NCBI RefSeq assembly: GCF_003991585.1
Contig: NZ_PQSP01000011.1
Coordinates: forward strand, 39,295 to 103,294
From: Saezia sanguinis
GTDB taxonomy: Bacteria; Pseudomonadota; Gammaproteobacteria; Burkholderiales; Burkholderiaceae_C
Length of the DNA: 64,000 nt
Reading direction: 5' to 3'
The position numbers and the translations under genes were made by a program. Below the pieces are notes generated by a model. It did not search any database. It saw nothing but the letters and a program-made list of their open reading frames with translations, and had not been told where the DNA came from. This document shows positions 19,812 through 27,513 of the stretch, in pieces; the first letter of the stretch is position 1, and every line of letters begins with the position of its first letter.

Positions 19812-20183
19812 TCAGGTTACTTCGGAAACATCCAGAAGTGCAAGCATCAATTCTTCATCTGTGAAAGGTTTGGGTAAAAAACCGCAGGCCCCCAGTCGCA
19901 GTGCAACAATCGCGGTGGCTTTATCATCAAGCGCGCTGACCACCAGAATTTTAATGTCAGGATTAAGCTGGATCAGTCTGGAAATGGCTTCAATGCCATC
20001 CATTTGTGGCATGGTGAGATCCATGGTCACAACATCGGGAAACGCTTTGCGGGCAATCTGCAAAGCCTGCTGCCCGTCAGGAGCAAGTCCGACGATCTCA
20101 ATGTTGGAATCCTTGTATTTACGCACAATGCGTAAAATCCGGCTTCGGATGGTATTGGAGTCATCAACGATCATTAAACGCAT
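19812..20183 (-). CDS. CheY-like single-domain response regulator
   Basis: The 123-residue protein is a bare receiver domain with no output domain. Asp7 and Asp8 form the acidic pocket, Asp55 (VVTMDLTMP) is the phospho-acceptor, and the conserved Lys is in LPKPF. I place the start at the ATG at 20183, preceded by GAGAAG; an alternative TTG at 20195 would overlap the kinase stop. It should take phosphate from the adjacent kinase and lose it to CheX. The output could be motility, pili or another enzyme; nothing here decides this. Confidence 0.93.
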   Translation of the reverse strand: MRLMIVDDSNTIRSRILRIVRKYKDSNIEIVGLAPDGQQALQIARKAFPDVVTMDLTMPQMDGIEAISRLIQLNPDIKILVVSALDDKATAIVALRLGACGFLPKPFTDEELMLALLDVSEVT

Positions 20184-20191
20184 AAAGCTTC

Positions 20192-22348
20192 TCAAACGGA
20201 AAATGTGAGGGCAAATTCGGTATATAAACCGGGGCGAGAAGATACATTCAAATGTGGTTTGTTCAATTGATTGATATTGTTAACGACCAGATCAAGCCCG
20301 GAACCACGGCCAGCATGCATTGTGATATTTTTGGCCGTGGAAAAATCCGGTCTAAATATTTGCAAGGCAATTTCCTTATTGGACATGCCATCCAGTTCTT
20401 TCTGGTTGAACCAGCCAAGCTTTAACAGCTTTTGGCGGATGCGGTCAATTTGTAAGCCGGTACCATCGTCGCGCACACTTAAAGACCATCCGTTTGAATT
20501 AACGCGCTTGAGACGAATGTCAATGTTGCCCGCTTCGGGCTTTTGTCCTGCCGCGCGCTCTTCCGGTGTTTCCAGGCCATGGACAATGGCATTGCGAACC
20601 AGTTGTATCACGATTTCACGCACCAGCCGGGCGGTATCCATCGGTATGCAATCCCAGCCGTCGTCGCATGCAATGTTGAGTTGCGCATTTTTGTTGTGAT
20701 CTTCAGATGCGTTGTTCACAAGACGGGTGAGCATCTTGTTGTCAAGAGGATTGATTGCCAGCGGGGAGTGTATGCGGGGGGAGGGTTCTTGCTCACTGTC
20801 GGTGTTAGTGCTGGTAGCGGCAGCGTCTAAGAAAAGTGTTTTTAATGTGGAAATGATACTTAACAGGTTGCCAAGCGGAATTGGCAGTGCAAGCAAAGAC
20901 TCTCCAATCGGTTTGTTCTCGTGAACAATGTCTTTGATTTCTTTCAGCTCGGATTCAAATGTATGGGCCAATTCACAAACGCTGTCCAGATTCAGGGCAG
21001 AGGCATTTCCTTTAATCGCGTGAATGATTCGGGCGATTTCATCCAGGGTTGCAGCAAGTTTGGTTTGCGTTTTTGAATCCGATGTTTCGCGTAACAGGTC
21101 ATTCACATATAACAGGCTTTTTTCCGTTTGCTCTATGAATGAACGCAACTCAACAGGGTCTGCTTCCATGGCTTTAAGCAACATGGAGAATTCTTTTTGT
21201 GAACGGTACCGTTCATCACGCAACTTGGCCTCGAGCTCCATTTGGTGGGTGATGTCCTGGATGGTTACAAGCAGGTGTTGCACTTCTTCGCTTTTTTTAT
21301 CCATCACACGGCTGAAGCTGAATGCGAGGTAATGGCTTTTCTGAATCTGAAGTCTATTGGTGACCTGCACTTCAACTTCAGACAGCGGGTTGATGCTTCG
21401 CACCAGATGATCTTTGATATGGGGAGAGAGCAATAATTTGAGATATTCCTGCGCATCGTGCAGAACTTTGGTAGAAACACGGGGGGCCAATATCTCAAAA
21501 AAATCGTCACCGGGATTGATTTTTTGCCCGAACAAGGTACTGGCAGAGGCCGAGATTTGCGACCCGATCCGGCAAGAAGGCGTTACGAGGAAAAGCCCTT
21601 CCTGCACTGTATTGAGAATCTCGCGGTTTTCCGCGTTTACGATTTCGATGGCATCGTCAGACCTGCGTAACTGGTGAATGAATTTATATAAAATAAAAGC
21701 AAAGTTAAGCAGAGCGAGGATAATCCCGACAGTTTGCACCATGCGTAAGAAAGATGCCCGGTTTTCCGCCTGCAACTCCAGCGCGGTTGTCAGCTCGTTC
21801 ATCAGGTGCAGCAACTGGGTGTTATGTTCCAGGGCATATGTCATGACCTGTTGTTCTTGCTCTGGTGTGGCCGTGTTTTCAAGTACAGGCTGCAACAGGC
21901 GATAGTAAGGCGCCCAGATTTCTGAGGCTTTTTGCAAAACACTTAAAGTCTGCGAGTCTTGAACGGCCTTCAAATACGTGGCTTGGCCATCACCTCCAGT
22001 GACGATTCCTCCAGACTGAAACGCCTGCAAGGTCGTGTCGAACATGGAGGTGGCTTCTTTAAGCTCAACCAAGTTGCGTTGAGAAGAGGTTTGCGGTTCT
22101 CCGCTGACGATCAGCAATGCTTTGATCGTGCGCTGGCTGAGCATTCGTTGCCGTCCTGCCAGGTTGATTCCCAAAGCATCTTCCTTGATTTGAAAAGATG
22201 TGTAGAAGTTAAGGATCAGAACCCCTAAATCAAACAGCAGAAAACAGGCAATGGCAATGATAATGGTCCGGTAGCGACCAGAGAGAATCGATCCTTTTCG
22301 GTTCTTTCCTGAGATTTTCCGGGTGGAGGAAGTGGATTGCTCAGCCAT
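20192..22348 (-). CDS. Membrane histidine kinase with PilJ/NarX-type sensor, Hpt and CheA-like ATPase domains
   Basis: The 718-residue protein has two transmembrane helices (near residues 30-50 and 210-230) around a periplasmic domain. That domain contains INLAGRQRMLSQR, the signature of the PilJ N-terminal / nitrate-sensor-like family. A PAS-like region follows. Next comes an Hpt domain with the phospho-acceptor His443 in HAIKGNASALNL, as in CheA P1. The C-terminal GHKL ATPase has QLVRNAIVHGLE (N box), DDGTGL (G1) and GRGSGLDLV (G2). There is no DHp dimerisation helix of ordinary kinases and no CheW-binding domain. It is followed 8 bases later by the CheY-like gene. The frame is open to a GTG at 22399; the ATG at 22348 is preferred. 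Confidence 0.9.
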   Translation of the reverse strand: MAEQSTSSTRKISGKNRKGSILSGRYRTIIIAIACFLLFDLGVLILNFYTSFQIKEDALGINLAGRQRMLSQRTIKALLIVSGEPQTSSQRNLVELKEATSMFDTTLQAFQSGGIVTGGDGQATYLKAVQDSQTLSVLQKASEIWAPYYRLLQPVLENTATPEQEQQVMTYALEHNTQLLHLMNELTTALELQAENRASFLRMVQTVGIILALLNFAFILYKFIHQLRRSDDAIEIVNAENREILNTVQEGLFLVTPSCRIGSQISASASTLFGQKINPGDDFFEILAPRVSTKVLHDAQEYLKLLLSPHIKDHLVRSINPLSEVEVQVTNRLQIQKSHYLAFSFSRVMDKKSEEVQHLLVTIQDITHQMELEAKLRDERYRSQKEFSMLLKAMEADPVELRSFIEQTEKSLLYVNDLLRETSDSKTQTKLAATLDEIARIIHAIKGNASALNLDSVCELAHTFESELKEIKDIVHENKPIGESLLALPIPLGNLLSIISTLKTLFLDAAATSTNTDSEQEPSPRIHSPLAINPLDNKMLTRLVNNASEDHNKNAQLNIACDDGWDCIPMDTARLVREIVIQLVRNAIVHGLETPEERAAGQKPEAGNIDIRLKRVNSNGWSLSVRDDGTGLQIDRIRQKLLKLGWFNQKELDGMSNKEIALQIFRPDFSTAKNITMHAGRGSGLDLVVNNINQLNKPHLNVSSRPGLYTEFALTFSV

Positions 22349-22446
22349 ATTACTTACTCTTTCTGGCAGAACCTTTTTAAAACCCAAATAAGGTGCCACC
22401 TTGGTAAAAGCATTGAAATATTTCTAAAGAACCGGGATTTTTTGTC

Positions 22447-22488
22447 AATATATGACTTTTATATTGGCAAATGCTTGATTTTTATCAA
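22447..22488 (-). promoter_or_regulatory. FNR-type box and -10 element upstream of the kinase-CheY-CheX operon
   Basis: TTGAT-TTTT-ATCAA at 22475-22488 is a perfect match to the FNR/Anr consensus. On the minus strand a TATATT hexamer lies at 22447-22452. If it is the -10 element, the start point is 22440 and the FNR site is centred at -41.5, exactly the class II FNR-activated geometry. The operon would then be switched on without oxygen. Confidence 0.75.
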
Positions 22489-22624
22489 TCGTAAATGCGC
22501 GTATCAGTGCACAAAAATGGAGATTTCAGGAGTTAGATCAAGTTTTAAAACAATAAAGCCTAAACAGGCCGTGTGCCGTTATGCAGAGGTAGATTGAACA
22601 GTAGAAATTTGAAGAATACGGCAA

Positions 22625-22662
22625 TAAAAAACAGCCACCTCGCGCTCCAACGCAAAGTGGCT
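22625..22662 (-). terminator. Terminator after hldD
   Basis: On the minus strand AGCCACTTTGCG and CGCGAGGTGGCT pair over 12 bp (with G-U pairs), followed by GTTTTTTATT. It ends the GT9-hldD message. The remainder of 22349-22693 holds the FNR promoter described above and no gene. Confidence 0.85.
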
Positions 22663-22693
22663 TGCATGGATATGGCAGAGCTATTTGAAACGG

Positions 22694-23677
22694 CTAGCGA
22701 TAGCTGTCCGGATTGGATAAATAGTTCTCAATGTAATCGGTGATACCGGCTTCCAATGAGCGGAAACTGACGTTTAGCCCGGCGGAACGGGCCTTGCCCA
22801 TATCGGCTTCTGTATAGTACTGGTAGCGGCTTTTCAGCTCTTCGGGCATATCCTTAAAAGAGATTTCGACCGGTTTGCCAATGGTCTTTTCCATGGCTTT
22901 GACCAGATCGATGAATGAGCGGGCATTACCGGTCCCCATGTTAAAAATGCCGCTGACAGCAGGATGGTCCACAAACCAGAGTACGGCCTGGGAACAATCT
23001 TTGACATAGACAAAATCGCGTTTTTGCTGGCCGTCTTCGATATCCGGGCGATCCGATTTGAAAAGTTTGACTGCACCCCAGGTCTGGATGTCATCATAAA
23101 ACTTGGTGATCACGCTGCGCATATCGCCTTTATGGTATTCGTTCGGGCCATAGACGTTAAAAAATTTCAGCCCGACCCATTGCGGAGGGGTTTTTCCATC
23201 CGCAATGCGCTGGGCAAAAATAAGGTCGGTCGCATTTTTGCTCCAGCCATAAGGGTTCAACGGCCGCAATTTGCTCAGCGCTTCAATAGAGTCGTCATCT
23301 TTCAGCAGGCTTTCCAGTGCGCCATAAGTTGCGGCAGAAGAAGCATAAATGAACGGGACTTTATGCTGGGTACACCAGTCCCACAACATCACAGAGTAGT
23401 TGATGTTGCGCTCGACCAGCAAATCAACATTTTTTTCCGTGGTTGCCGTAATGGCGCCCATGTGAATGATGGATTCGATCTTGGTTGCGTTGTTATCCAG
23501 AAATGAAAGGGTCTGCTCCGGTGCAACAAAGGCGGCAATGTTTCTTTTAACCAGATTGCGCCACTTGTTTTCTTCGCCAAACCAGTCGATAACAGCGATA
23601 GGACCTCTTCCGGCATCCTGCAGTTCTGCGACAATGTTTGATCCGATGAATCCGGCAGCACCAGTAACGATAATCAT
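22694..23677 (-). CDS. hldD: ADP-L-glycero-D-manno-heptose-6-epimerase
   Basis: HldD (RfaD) makes ADP-L-glycero-D-manno-heptose, the inner-core sugar donor of lipopolysaccharide. The 327-residue extended-SDR protein has the NADP-binding TGAAGFIGSN at its N-terminus and the catalytic Tyr-Lys in NPYGWSKNATD. The frame is open upstream to 23899, but that part overlaps the GT9 gene in another frame and the true family start is MIIVTGAAG at 23677. It lies 25 bases after a heptosyltransferase-like gene, and hldE is divergent 1.2 kb away. Confidence 0.96.
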   Translation of the reverse strand: MIIVTGAAGFIGSNIVAELQDAGRGPIAVIDWFGEENKWRNLVKRNIAAFVAPEQTLSFLDNNATKIESIIHMGAITATTEKNVDLLVERNINYSVMLWDWCTQHKVPFIYASSAATYGALESLLKDDDSIEALSKLRPLNPYGWSKNATDLIFAQRIADGKTPPQWVGLKFFNVYGPNEYHKGDMRSVITKFYDDIQTWGAVKLFKSDRPDIEDGQQKRDFVYVKDCSQAVLWFVDHPAVSGIFNMGTGNARSFIDLVKAMEKTIGKPVEISFKDMPEELKSRYQYYTEADMGKARSAGLNVSFRSLEAGITDYIENYLSNPDSYR

Positions 23678-23702
23678 GGAAGTATCCGTTCGGTAAAAAT
23701 AT

Positions 23703-24740
23703 TTAAAAACCGGGCGCGGGCGTTTGTGCCAGCTGTCCCATGACCTGATCAACCGTGATGTTAAAAAGACGGTCTGATACCACGTAGTGCTGTATCGGGT
23801 CATGGTCCAGGGTCGGGCGAGGCCCCATGATAATATAGCACAGGCAGTCGCAGGCAGCGGCAATCTGACACAGCCCGGTATCGTTGCCAATACAGGCATC
23901 GGTGCATTTTACCGCGGCAGAGCTTTCCAGAATCGGCGTATCGGTAACGATTTCGACCTGGTGCTGGTGCGCCGCAGGAATCTGCTGCTGGATGGCGGTA
24001 GCCATTTCGTGGTCCATTTTACCGCCCAACAGCAGCACACCAAAGCCACGGGCCACGAGCGCCTGGGCCAGACGGGTGTAGTTTTCCACCCCCCATTGTT
24101 TAAAGTCTTCCGATGAGCCAATTGCCAGCGTGTAAAGCGGCCTAGGCAAGTGTGCCAGACGGCGGGCCATTTTTGCTTCCAGTTCCTGCGGAATGGTCAT
24201 TTTCGGGATGATGGGCGCGTCACAAAAACCGTGGGCAATACAGAACGCGGTAGCGTCGTGGTATACAGGGTTGGATTTGCCCGCAAAACGCTCTATATAA
24301 GGAGGCTGATTCAGAAAAATGCGCTGGGTCCAGCGGTAGCCATAACCCAGGCGCTGTGGAATTCCGGCCCAACAAGCAATCAGCCCCCGGCTGGCCCGGC
24401 CGGAAAACAGCACGATGCGGTCAAACTCATGTCCTTTGAGGGTATTCACAATATTTTTCATGCGGCCCAGACGGTTCTTACGCGAATTATTCTTGTCCAG
24501 TGTGCGTGGCAGATGGTAGTAATCAATATACTCACTCACGCAGGTTTCGGGCGCCATGATCTGCCTGGCCAGGGTTGTCGGTGCGGCAACCAGAGCGACC
24601 TGATCATTCCGGCTGGTCTTGGCGACCGCACGAATATAGGGAATGTGCCAGATGAGGTCGCCAATCCCGGTTTGCTGGTGCAGCACGACGGTTTTGGGGC
24701 GCTGGTCTGATGTATGCTCAGCGGTTTGCTGTGAGGTCAT
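23703..24740 (-). CDS. Family 9 glycosyltransferase (heptosyltransferase-like)
   Basis: The 345-residue protein has the GT-B fold features of ADP-heptose:LPS heptosyltransferases. These are a Gly-rich N-terminal loop (QQTGIGDLIWHIPYIRAV), LAIGSSEDFKQWG at the domain-two start and the C-terminal NDTGLCQIAAA, where Asp-Thr-Gly contacts the ADP. It is co-directional with hldD and divergent from hldE, so a role in core heptose transfer is likely. It is not clearly WaaC, WaaF or WaaQ from sequence alone. Confidence 0.9.
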   Translation of the reverse strand: MTSQQTAEHTSDQRPKTVVLHQQTGIGDLIWHIPYIRAVAKTSRNDQVALVAAPTTLARQIMAPETCVSEYIDYYHLPRTLDKNNSRKNRLGRMKNIVNTLKGHEFDRIVLFSGRASRGLIACWAGIPQRLGYGYRWTQRIFLNQPPYIERFAGKSNPVYHDATAFCIAHGFCDAPIIPKMTIPQELEAKMARRLAHLPRPLYTLAIGSSEDFKQWGVENYTRLAQALVARGFGVLLLGGKMDHEMATAIQQQIPAAHQHQVEIVTDTPILESSAAVKCTDACIGNDTGLCQIAAACDCLCYIIMGPRPTLDHDPIQHYVVSDRLFNITVDQVMGQLAQTPAPGF

Positions 24741-24850
24741 ATAAATTAAATCAAGTCAGTGACGGGAGTTCCCCGTCTTTAAATAAAAGTGGGTACAACA
24801 CACGGTAGCCAGTCAGGTATGCCAACCTTGACTGCAGCATTATTTTAATC

Positions 24851-24862
24851 GGTCAAATGACC
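24851..24862. repeat. Short palindrome between the GT9 gene and hldE
   Basis: GGTCA-AA-TGACC is a perfect 5-bp inverted repeat in the divergent promoter region of the two heptose transcripts (24741-24942). It could be an operator, but it is short enough to arise by chance. No gene lies in this gap. Confidence 0.35.
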
Positions 24863-24942
24863 ATGCAGACAAAGCGTGTGTATCTTCAAGTATGATACAT
24901 GGGATTCACACTTCATTGGCGCTGAGAGAGCGGCCTTTATAT

Positions 24943-26406
24943 ATGCTGGAAATAGAACAAATCAAACAGGTACGGGTATTGTGTATTGGTGATGTGATGC
25001 TGGATCGTTATTTGCACAGCAATGTTTCCCGCATTTCTCCAGAAGGCCCGGTTCCGGTTGCACGGGTGACCCGCACGGAAAATATCGCCGGCGGCGTTGC
25101 CAACGTGGCACGCAACATTGCTGCGCTGGGGGCGCAGGCAACCGTAACGGGAGTTATTGGCAAGGATACGACCGGGCATGATCTGGAAGTGACACTGGCC
25201 CGTGATGATGGTGTGCAGACCCGGTTTGTGGTGACAGAACAGCGCCCGACAACAGAAAAAATCCGCTATGTTTCACAAGGGCAGCAGCTTTTGCGTGCCG
25301 ACCGGGAAGACGCGGCCCTGCTGCCAGACGCTTTGGAGCAGCAACTGCTGGAAGTTCTGGAAAAAGAAGTTGCCCTTTATGATGTGGTGGTACTTTCTGA
25401 TTACGCCAAAGGTGTTTTGACCAAAAAAGTACTGGGAAAAGCAATTGCACTAGCACGGGAAAAGGGCATCCCGGTGGTCGTGGATCCCAAATCATCCGAT
25501 CTGTCGCGCTATGCCGGCGCAACAGTGATCACACCCAATACCAAAGAAACGATGGAGGCCACGGGCATTGACCCAAGCAATGACGAACAGGCGCAGGCCG
25601 CCGGGCTGAAAGCGCTGCAAATCAGCCAGGCCAGCGCTTTGCTTGTGACCCGGGCAGAGCAGGGTATGTCGCTGGTGCGTGCCGGCTTGCCTGCTGTGCA
25701 TATCCGGGCCACGGCACATGAGGTTTTTGACGTTGTGGGCGCAGGCGATACCGTGGTGGCCACACTGGCTGTATGCCTGGGCTCCGGCCTGCCGCTGGAA
25801 GAAGCCGCCAAAATGGCCAATATGGCCGCAGGCATTGTGGTGGAAAAAGCCGGAACCGCAACGGTATCCATGTTTGAGCTGCTGGAAGCGATCAAACGCC
25901 AGGAAAGAAAACACGATCCGCAAAACAGCATACGCAACAAGATTGGTCCGCTGCCGGAATTGTTGCAGTTATGCAGGCAATGGCAGCAACAGGGACTGAA
26001 AGTTGGCTTTACCAATGGCTGTTTTGACTTGCTGCATGTGGGGCATGTTTCATTGCTGACGTTTGCCAGAGCACAATGTGACAGGCTGATTGTCGGGCTG
26101 AACAGCGATGATTCTGTGCGGCGCCTGAAAGGCCCGAGCCGGCCGGTTAATTCAGAAGGCGACCGGGCTTATGTGCTGGCAGCGCTGCAGTCGGTGGATG
26201 CGGTGGTTGTGTTTGGAGAAGATACGCCTGAATCATTGATTGAAGCGCTTACGCCTAATGTGCTGATCAAAGGGGCTGATTACACGGTGGATCAGATAGT
26301 CGGTGCCAAACATGTTCTGGCACACGGTGGAGAGGTGCGGACGTTTGAACTGGTGCCCGGGCGCAGCTCCACCAAGATGATTGAAAAAGCCAGGCAGTCC
26401 TGCTGA
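24943..26406 (+). CDS. hldE: Bifunctional heptose-7-phosphate kinase / heptose-1-phosphate adenylyltransferase
   Basis: HldE carries out two steps of ADP-heptose synthesis. Residues 1-320 form a ribokinase-type domain (CIGDVMLDRYL, the AGGVANVARNIAALGA substrate motif, VVGAGDTVVATLA with the catalytic Asp). From residue 345 a nucleotidyltransferase domain follows with GCFDLLHVGHV near residue 359 and a C-terminal PGRSSTKMIEK. The fused form is that of E. coli; many betaproteobacteria have separate hldA and hldC. The start at 24943 matches homologues better than an in-frame ATG at 24892; neither has a strong ribosome site. Confidence 0.95.
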   Translation: MLEIEQIKQVRVLCIGDVMLDRYLHSNVSRISPEGPVPVARVTRTENIAGGVANVARNIAALGAQATVTGVIGKDTTGHDLEVTLARDDGVQTRFVVTEQRPTTEKIRYVSQGQQLLRADREDAALLPDALEQQLLEVLEKEVALYDVVVLSDYAKGVLTKKVLGKAIALAREKGIPVVVDPKSSDLSRYAGATVITPNTKETMEATGIDPSNDEQAQAAGLKALQISQASALLVTRAEQGMSLVRAGLPAVHIRATAHEVFDVVGAGDTVVATLAVCLGSGLPLEEAAKMANMAAGIVVEKAGTATVSMFELLEAIKRQERKHDPQNSIRNKIGPLPELLQLCRQWQQQGLKVGFTNGCFDLLHVGHVSLLTFARAQCDRLIVGLNSDDSVRRLKGPSRPVNSEGDRAYVLAALQSVDAVVVFGEDTPESLIEALTPNVLIKGADYTVDQIVGAKHVLAHGGEVRTFELVPGRSSTKMIEKARQSC

Positions 26407-26423
26407 TTGGCGATACTGAAGAA

Positions 26424-26459
26424 AACATTGCCGGCCAGAAACTTCTGCCCGGCAATGTT
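26424..26459. terminator. Bidirectional terminator between hldE and the yegP-like gene
   Basis: AACATTGCCGG and CCGGCAATGTT form a perfect 11-bp stem around a 14-base loop. T-rich tracts flank it on both strands (TTGTTTGG and TTTTCTTC), suiting two convergent genes. Confidence 0.85.
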
Positions 26460-26470
26460 GTTTGGAAAAC

Positions 26471-26806
26471 TTACTGGGTAATGTCTTTGACGGTGGTGGC
26501 AATGCCGTTTGCCTTGACAGCGGCGATGCCGTTATCCCGGGCGGTTTCTGTCGTATACATTTCACTGGTGCCGATAACCTGATGGTTGGCGGCTTTCAGA
26601 TTGAAGTAAAAGTTGCCATTTTTCGCCACCTTTTTTTCGTAGCGTTTATCCAGAGTGCAATTAGCCTGAACCGAGGCCACACCGTTTTTGGCTGAGTCTT
26701 TGGATTTATACTGTTCGCTGACGAGAACGATCTGACCATTGGGGGCTTTTAATGCAAAGCGGAATTGACCATTGGTATTCTTGCTGATCTCATAGTAACT
26801 GGCCAT
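26471..26806 (-). CDS. YegP-family protein with two DUF1508 repeats
   Basis: The 111-residue protein is made of two similar halves of about 50 residues, each with the pattern of DUF1508: YYEISKNTNGQFRFALKA with SEQYKSKDSAKNGVASV, then KVAKNGNFYFNLKA with SEMYTTETARDNGIAAV. The E. coli relative YegP has no established function. I chose the ATG at 26806 because AGGAGA lies seven bases upstream; an in-frame ATG at 26824 would precede that ribosome site. Confidence 0.92.
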   Translation of the reverse strand: MASYYEISKNTNGQFRFALKAPNGQIVLVSEQYKSKDSAKNGVASVQANCTLDKRYEKKVAKNGNFYFNLKAANHQVIGTSEMYTTETARDNGIAAVKANGIATTVKDITQ

Positions 26807-27008
26807 GTTCATTTCTCCTATCAAATTTAAGGGTGGTTTCTGGCTGATATGTAATGGCTATCAGCTGTTTATTTTTGCTGATCAATATACACCGTAAAAG
26901 ATCGGTGCAAAGACTGCGGGAGGTGAATCTTCCAATGCAATCAGGGTTATCATGTGTTGCGACAGCTTTTTTGAAACCATTCCGTGGGACAATGGTGACA
27001 GAGTTAAA

Positions 27009-27404
27009 ATGGCCATCATGGGTAAATATCTTCTCAGGTTAAGAAATGTACGGCATCTGTTGTTGTGCCTGATGTCGTTTCTGATGCTTGCCCAAAATAT
27101 ATATGCAGGGCAAGGGCTTGTTGCGCCTTCTGAAATGAAGGCGGCTACTGAAACGGTAATGATTGCTCAAAATATGCAAGCAATGCCCTGTGTAACGGAA
27201 CATGGCTGTCAGCCGGAATCACCCTATCAGGGACATATTTCAGCCGATCATCCATGCTGCGTAGCCGTCTGTGTCATGTGCCTGGTTAATCCGACATATG
27301 CATTTGATTTCTGGCCCGGAATGCCAGAAACCGTATCTGTCCTTCGTGACAAGCGCTTTCAAAGCCAGCATTACGCTCCGCCGGTTCCTCCTCCCATGGG
27401 GTGA
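27009..27404 (+). CDS. Small secreted Cys/His/Met-containing protein linked to a multicopper oxidase
   Basis: The 131-residue product begins with a Sec-type signal (LLLCLMSFLMLAQNIYAG) and continues as a small polar protein. It has six to seven Cys and several His and Met (MQAMPCVTEHGCQ, DHPCCVAVCVMC). It ends in a Pro-rich tail, HYAPPVPPPMG. It resembles short periplasmic proteins encoded with copper oxidases, but I cannot name a family. It lies 110 bases before the multicopper oxidase gene on the same strand, so copper handling is the likely context. The start could also be 26952 or 27018. Confidence 0.65.
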   Translation: MAIMGKYLLRLRNVRHLLLCLMSFLMLAQNIYAGQGLVAPSEMKAATETVMIAQNMQAMPCVTEHGCQPESPYQGHISADHPCCVAVCVMCLVNPTYAFDFWPGMPETVSVLRDKRFQSQHYAPPVPPPMG

Positions 27405-27513
27405 GTTGTCACAGGCATATGCAGAAGCGATCTGCATTGCCACGACATTGAATCACCATCAACATATTTACTGACAAACTGGTTTTAAAACAGATAAACC
27501 GGTTACTCAATCC

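Noticed and set aside
23678..23899. 74-residue N-terminal extension of HldD
   Set aside because: It is out of frame over the end of the GT9 gene, and the cofactor motif must be near the N-terminus.
26871..26885. FNR-like word before the copper genes
   Set aside because: Only the right half (ATCAA) matches; the left half is TTTTT and no spaced -10 element was found.
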